From: CAADGY01 sp900696665
GTDB taxonomy: Bacteria > Acidobacteriota > Terriglobia > Bryobacterales > Bryobacteraceae
Direction: 5' to 3'
DNA length: 10,025 bases
NCBI GenBank assembly: GCA_035063885.1
Contig: JAPSFM010000156.1
Coordinates: forward strand, 1-10,025
The notes beneath the pieces were generated by a model that was given only the letters and a program-made list of their open reading frames with translations, was not told the origin of the DNA and did no database searches. The position numbers and the translations under genes were made by a program. Below are positions 7,124 to 10,025 of this stretch, piece by piece (the first letter of the stretch is position 1; each line of letters starts with the position of its first letter).

Positions 7124-8164
7124 GTGCTTTTTCCCGAATTCGCACACCCCACGCTCATCGGAATCGCTAAAGAGGCCGCCGCGAGCGAGTTGTTGGAAGC
7201 CAAGGCCCGGGTCCGGTATTTCGAACTGCCCACTCGCCGTTTTCTGAGCCCCGTACGCAGCAAACGTGTGCCGTTCTGCTGGTCCATCAATCCCTACCGG
7301 GGGTGTGAATTCGGCTGCCGCTACTGTTATGCACGCTACACGCACGAGTTCATGGAACTTCGCGAGAGCTCACAATTCGAGGAGATGATTTTTGCGAAAC
7401 AGTTCGATGAAGCCGCGTTCCGCCGGGAACTCCGCTCCACGGCGCGGCACGAGTCCATCGCCATCGGCACGGGGACGGATCCCTATCAACCCGCCGAGAG
7501 GCGGTTCGGCGTCACGAGACAGATTCTCGAGGTCCTTGCCGGCGAAAAAGGCCGCCGGATTTCACTGGTTACCAAATCCGATCTGGTAGCACGGGACGCG
7601 TTGCTATTTCAAACAATTAGCCGATCGAACATTTTGCATGTCAACATCACCATTACGACGCTGGATGAGTGGCTGGCGCGTTTGCTCGAAACCTGGGCGC
7701 CGCGGCCGGCACTCCGGGTGGCTGCCGTGCGGGCGCTGGCCGAAGCGGGCATACACGTGGGAGTGCTGCCAAACCCGATTGTGCCGTTGATAACAGACAG
7801 CGAGGAGAACTTGGATTCGGTGGCGGCGGCAGCCGCTCAGGCCGGGGCCGAGTCGTTCGGCGGTGGAGTGCTGTTCCTGAAACCCTGCTCGCGCCGGGTG
7901 TTCCTCCCGTTTCTGGCAGAGCATTTTCCGCACCTTCTGCGGCGGTACCGCGAGCGGTACGAGAAATCCGGTTTTCTGTGCGGGTCCTATACGGACACCA
8001 TTCGGGAGCGCGTGCACCGCGTGCGGCAGCGGCATGGACTGATGAGCGGCGGTGCGAACTATGAACCCGAGTTATGGGAAGGCGAACCTCAACTGGAGCT
8101 GTTTGATGTGCGGGAATGGGACGGCGACACTCTCTGTCCAATTTCATCCAAAAATATCCGATAA
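7124..8164 (+). CDS. Radical SAM protein, SPL-like (PA0069/Rv2578c-type), function unknown
   Basis: A 346-aa cytoplasmic radical SAM enzyme. The [4Fe-4S] cluster motif is Cys61-x3-Cys65-x2-Cys68 in PYRGCEFGCRYCYAR. A GTGTDPYQPAE stretch (116-126) and the IGTGTD/PNPIVPLITD pattern are typical of the spore-photoproduct-lyase-like family known from PA0069 and Rv2578c. Family members lack an established substrate; true spore photoproduct lyase repairs DNA in endospores, but this family also occurs in non-sporulating bacteria, so DNA repair is not assigned. The start is GTG 7124 because of the strong ribosome binding site and because the protein then begins LFPEFAHPTLIGIA, resembling family N-termini. 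The C-terminal part, about 290-346, includes YRERYEKSGFLCGSYT and an ELFD tail. It shares strand with selB, 49 bp downstream, and could be co-transcribed; no functional link to selenium is evident. Confidence 0.9.
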   Translation: MLFPEFAHPTLIGIAKEAAASELLEAKARVRYFELPTRRFLSPVRSKRVPFCWSINPYRGCEFGCRYCYARYTHEFMELRESSQFEEMIFAKQFDEAAFRRELRSTARHESIAIGTGTDPYQPAERRFGVTRQILEVLAGEKGRRISLVTKSDLVARDALLFQTISRSNILHVNITITTLDEWLARLLETWAPRPALRVAAVRALAEAGIHVGVLPNPIVPLITDSEENLDSVAAAAAQAGAESFGGGVLFLKPCSRRVFLPFLAEHFPHLLRRYRERYEKSGFLCGSYTDTIRERVHRVRQRHGLMSGGANYEPELWEGEPQLELFDVREWDGDTLCPISSKNIR

Positions 8165-8296
8165 GTAGACAGGAAGTTTGTAAGCCGGCGGCGTGTTCGC
8201 GTACAACGGTGAGGGCAACTTCGTGCTCGTGTGCCAGTTAATACGTCAGGGCCGCAGGATGTCCGTTCGGAAAGGCCATACTTCCCCTCAACAGAG
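8165..8296 (+). other. 132-bp intergenic gap before the second hybrid kinase
   Basis: I see no convincing terminator, tRNA, or promoter here. The kinase reading frame is open from 8213 (after TGA 8210-8212), so part of this gap may be coding if a GTG such as 8231 is the true start. Confidence 0.5.
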
Positions 8297-10025
8297 ATGG
8301 CATACCCGGGAGGGACCACACAAGATCCTCACAACCGTGCAGGCATCGTCGCCGCCATGGTGCAACGGTCATTTGCCGGCCCAATCGCAAACGTGTTTGC
8401 CTTTGCGGTATTTCTGTTCGGCACTGACCTGCTTGAGCAACACCCGCTTGCGACCTCGCTGTTTCTCGGCTTACTCACTTTTCGGCTTCTCGGACGCGTG
8501 GTATTCACTTACGTCCGCGGGAAAAGGGTGCCCGCGGGCGAGCCACCGCTCTGGCTGATCGGCCTCTCCGCCTACGCGCTCTCGCTGCCGACCGGATGCT
8601 ATGCCGCATTCGTGTTGCACTCGAACGGGTACGAGGGCTGGAATACCGTGCTGATGTACGTCTTCGTCATGGTCTGTGCAATATCGGGCACTACGGCTCT
8701 TGCTCCCCATCTGCGGCTTGGGTTGGGTTATCAGGCTTCGTTGTTATCACCCGTGGTCGTCACTTCACTGGTGACAGACGGCGTGCACCGTTGGGTGGGA
8801 GCGAGTTCCGCAATACTTTTCGCGGCGTACGCGGTGATGCAGGCGATCCGGCAAAATGCGGAGTACTGGAATGCCCAGGCGGCCAACGATGCTCTTCGAT
8901 GCCGGGCGCAAGAACTGGAGGTGGCGCAAGCCGCCGCGGCCGCCGCGAGCGAAGCGAAGAGCCGTTTCCTTGCGAACATGAGCCACGAGATCCGTACGCC
9001 GATGAACGGTGTTCTCGGCATGCTCGAACTGGTGCTCCGGAGCGACCTGTCGGCCGGCCAGCGGCAAGACCTCGGCTGCGCGCGCGACTCCGCACAATCG
9101 TTACTGGTGCTGCTCAACCAGATCCTGGATCACGCAAAAGCCGAGGCCGGGCGCCTGGAACTGGAGCAAATGGATTTCTCTGTCCGTGAAGTTGTACGCT
9201 CCGCGGCGGCGCCGTTCCACTTCCAGGCAGCCGAAAAGAGGATCGCCCTGAACTGCAACGTGGAGCCTTCCGTGCCGCAATGTCTGAGGGGCGATCCCAC
9301 TCGTCTGCGTCAGATCATCATCAATCTCGTCGCGAACGCGCTGAAGTTCACTACTTCGGGCTCGATCGAGGTGGCGGTACGTGTTGAATCCGTCACCGCA
9401 CAGCGCGTGCTTCTGAGCTTTCATGTGACCGACAGTGGACCGGGGATTCCGCCTGACAAACTGGAGACGATCTTCGACGCGTTCTCACAAGCTGACAGCT
9501 CCATCACACGCCGTTTTGGCGGAACCGGGCTCGGCTTGACGATCTGTCGCGATCTGGTGGAACTGATGGGTGGGCGGATTCGGGTCGAGAGCCAGCCCGG
9601 CCGTGGGAGCGTATTCAGCTTTACCGCAATGTTCACGATGCCGTCGGGCGAAAAGCGGGAGACCGAACCCGCCCGTGCCGAACCGCCCGTGTGCACTCCG
9701 CTCAGGGTTCTGATCGCCGAAGACAATGTTGTGAATCAGAAAATCCTCATGCGCATTTTGCAAACCAGCGGCCACTCCGTAGTGGTTGCCGAAGACGGTC
9801 TCCAGGCCGTTGCACGGTTCTCGGAGAGTCCGTTTGATGTGGTCCTGATGGACGTTCAGATGCCGCGCATGGACGGCTTGCAGGCAACCCGGCAGATTCG
9901 AGCTACGGCGGGCAGAGAAGTCCCCATCATTGGTGTAACAGCGGGCGCGACTCCCGCCGAACTCGCCGCCTGTTTCGAGGCGGGAATGAACTCCTGCATC
10001 ACGAAACCGGTTGACATCTCCAGAC
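8297..10025 (+). CDS. Multi-pass membrane hybrid histidine kinase, 3' end beyond the window
   Basis: A 576-aa partial reading frame with no stop before the window edge. Seen: about six hydrophobic segments (roughly 29-43, 50-72, 83-107, 116-135, 138-150, 157-174) forming an integral membrane input domain, a short Ala/Glu-rich coiled-coil linker (about 195-222), HisKA with phospho-acceptor His230 in FLANMSHEIRTPMNGVLG, HATPase with N-box Asn343/Asn347, G1 DSGPGIP (from 379) and lid GGTGLGL (408-414), then a receiver with acidic E475/D476, phospho-acceptor Asp519 in LMDVQMP and Lys570 in TKPVD. There is no HAMP, PAS or large periplasmic domain, so sensing probably occurs within the membrane or through it. 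I do not recognise the membrane domain as a named family. Start ATG 8297 is chosen because the following NRAGIVAAMVQRSF leads into the first membrane segment; ATG 8357 (shorter) and GTG 8231 (longer) remain possible, and none has a good Shine-Dalgarno. A further receiver or Hpt may follow outside the window. Confidence 0.9.
   Translation, partial: MAYPGGTTQDPHNRAGIVAAMVQRSFAGPIANVFAFAVFLFGTDLLEQHPLATSLFLGLLTFRLLGRVVFTYVRGKRVPAGEPPLWLIGLSAYALSLPTGCYAAFVLHSNGYEGWNTVLMYVFVMVCAISGTTALAPHLRLGLGYQASLLSPVVVTSLVTDGVHRWVGASSAILFAAYAVMQAIRQNAEYWNAQAANDALRCRAQELEVAQAAAAAASEAKSRFLANMSHEIRTPMNGVLGMLELVLRSDLSAGQRQDLGCARDSAQSLLVLLNQILDHAKAEAGRLELEQMDFSVREVVRSAAAPFHFQAAEKRIALNCNVEPSVPQCLRGDPTRLRQIIINLVANALKFTTSGSIEVAVRVESVTAQRVLLSFHVTDSGPGIPPDKLETIFDAFSQADSSITRRFGGTGLGLTICRDLVELMGGRIRVESQPGRGSVFSFTAMFTMPSGEKRETEPARAEPPVCTPLRVLIAEDNVVNQKILMRILQTSGHSVVVAEDGLQAVARFSESPFDVVLMDVQMPRMDGLQATRQIRATAGREVPIIGVTAGATPAELAACFEAGMNSCITKPVDISR

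Noticed and set aside
8165..8296. Possible tRNA-Sec or other small RNA between the radical SAM gene and second kinase
   Set aside because: I looked for a T-loop GTTCRANNC pattern and pairing acceptor arms and found none; GTTCG at 8265 lacks flanking complementarity.
8596..9189. 197-codon plus-strand open frame
   Set aside because: It is an out-of-frame shadow of the second hybrid kinase, whose frame carries intact HisKA, HATPase and receiver motifs across the same bases.
1..10025. Defence island, CRISPR array, prophage or insertion sequence
   Set aside because: No spaced repeats, transposase, integrase or terminal inverted repeats are visible, and every gene recognised belongs to metabolism, translation, signalling or secretion.

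Overview
The window reads as ordinary chromosome from a GC-rich Gram-negative bacterium, most likely an acidobacterium of the Solibacter/Bryobacterales type. The strongest clue is the secreted VWA protein at 4230-5204, whose layout matches the 'VWFA-related Acidobacterial' family. Two large hybrid histidine kinases and a SelB translation factor fit the same picture. There is no transposase, integrase, phage gene, CRISPR array, tRNA or rRNA.

Layout. Left half, all on the minus strand, in transcription order: a secreted VWA-domain protein (5204 to 4230), an acyl-CoA carboxylase carboxyltransferase subunit close to PccB (4104 to 2557), and a membrane hybrid histidine kinase with PilJ/NarX-like sensor, HAMP, PAS, HisKA, HATPase and receiver domains (2451 to 28). 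Right half, all on the plus strand: SelB (5188-7074), a radical SAM protein of the spore-photoproduct-lyase-like PA0069/Rv2578c type (7124-8164), and a second hybrid kinase with a multi-pass membrane domain (8297 to the window end, 3' truncated). The second kinase has no stop codon before the edge and was established by direct translation.

The two halves diverge at about 5188-5204. There the signal-peptide start of the VWA gene and the start of selB overlap head to head, so each gene's upstream control region must lie inside the other's coding sequence. The other gaps are 125 bp (VWA to carboxylase), 105 bp (carboxylase to kinase), 49 bp (selB to radical SAM) and 132 bp (radical SAM to second kinase). 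They contain a few inverted repeats and weak promoter-like sequences, listed with low confidence.

Functionally the genes do not form one obvious pathway. SelB implies selenocysteine decoding, but selA, selC, selD and any UGA-containing selenoprotein are absent from the window. The carboxylase subunit needs a biotinylated alpha subunit encoded elsewhere. The kinases lack adjacent DNA-binding response regulators. I do not see convincing evidence of a new multi-gene system. The points most worth following are the overlapping divergent starts, the uncharacterised sensor domains and radical SAM protein, and the hairpin-rich, Shine-Dalgarno-poor leader of the carboxylase gene.
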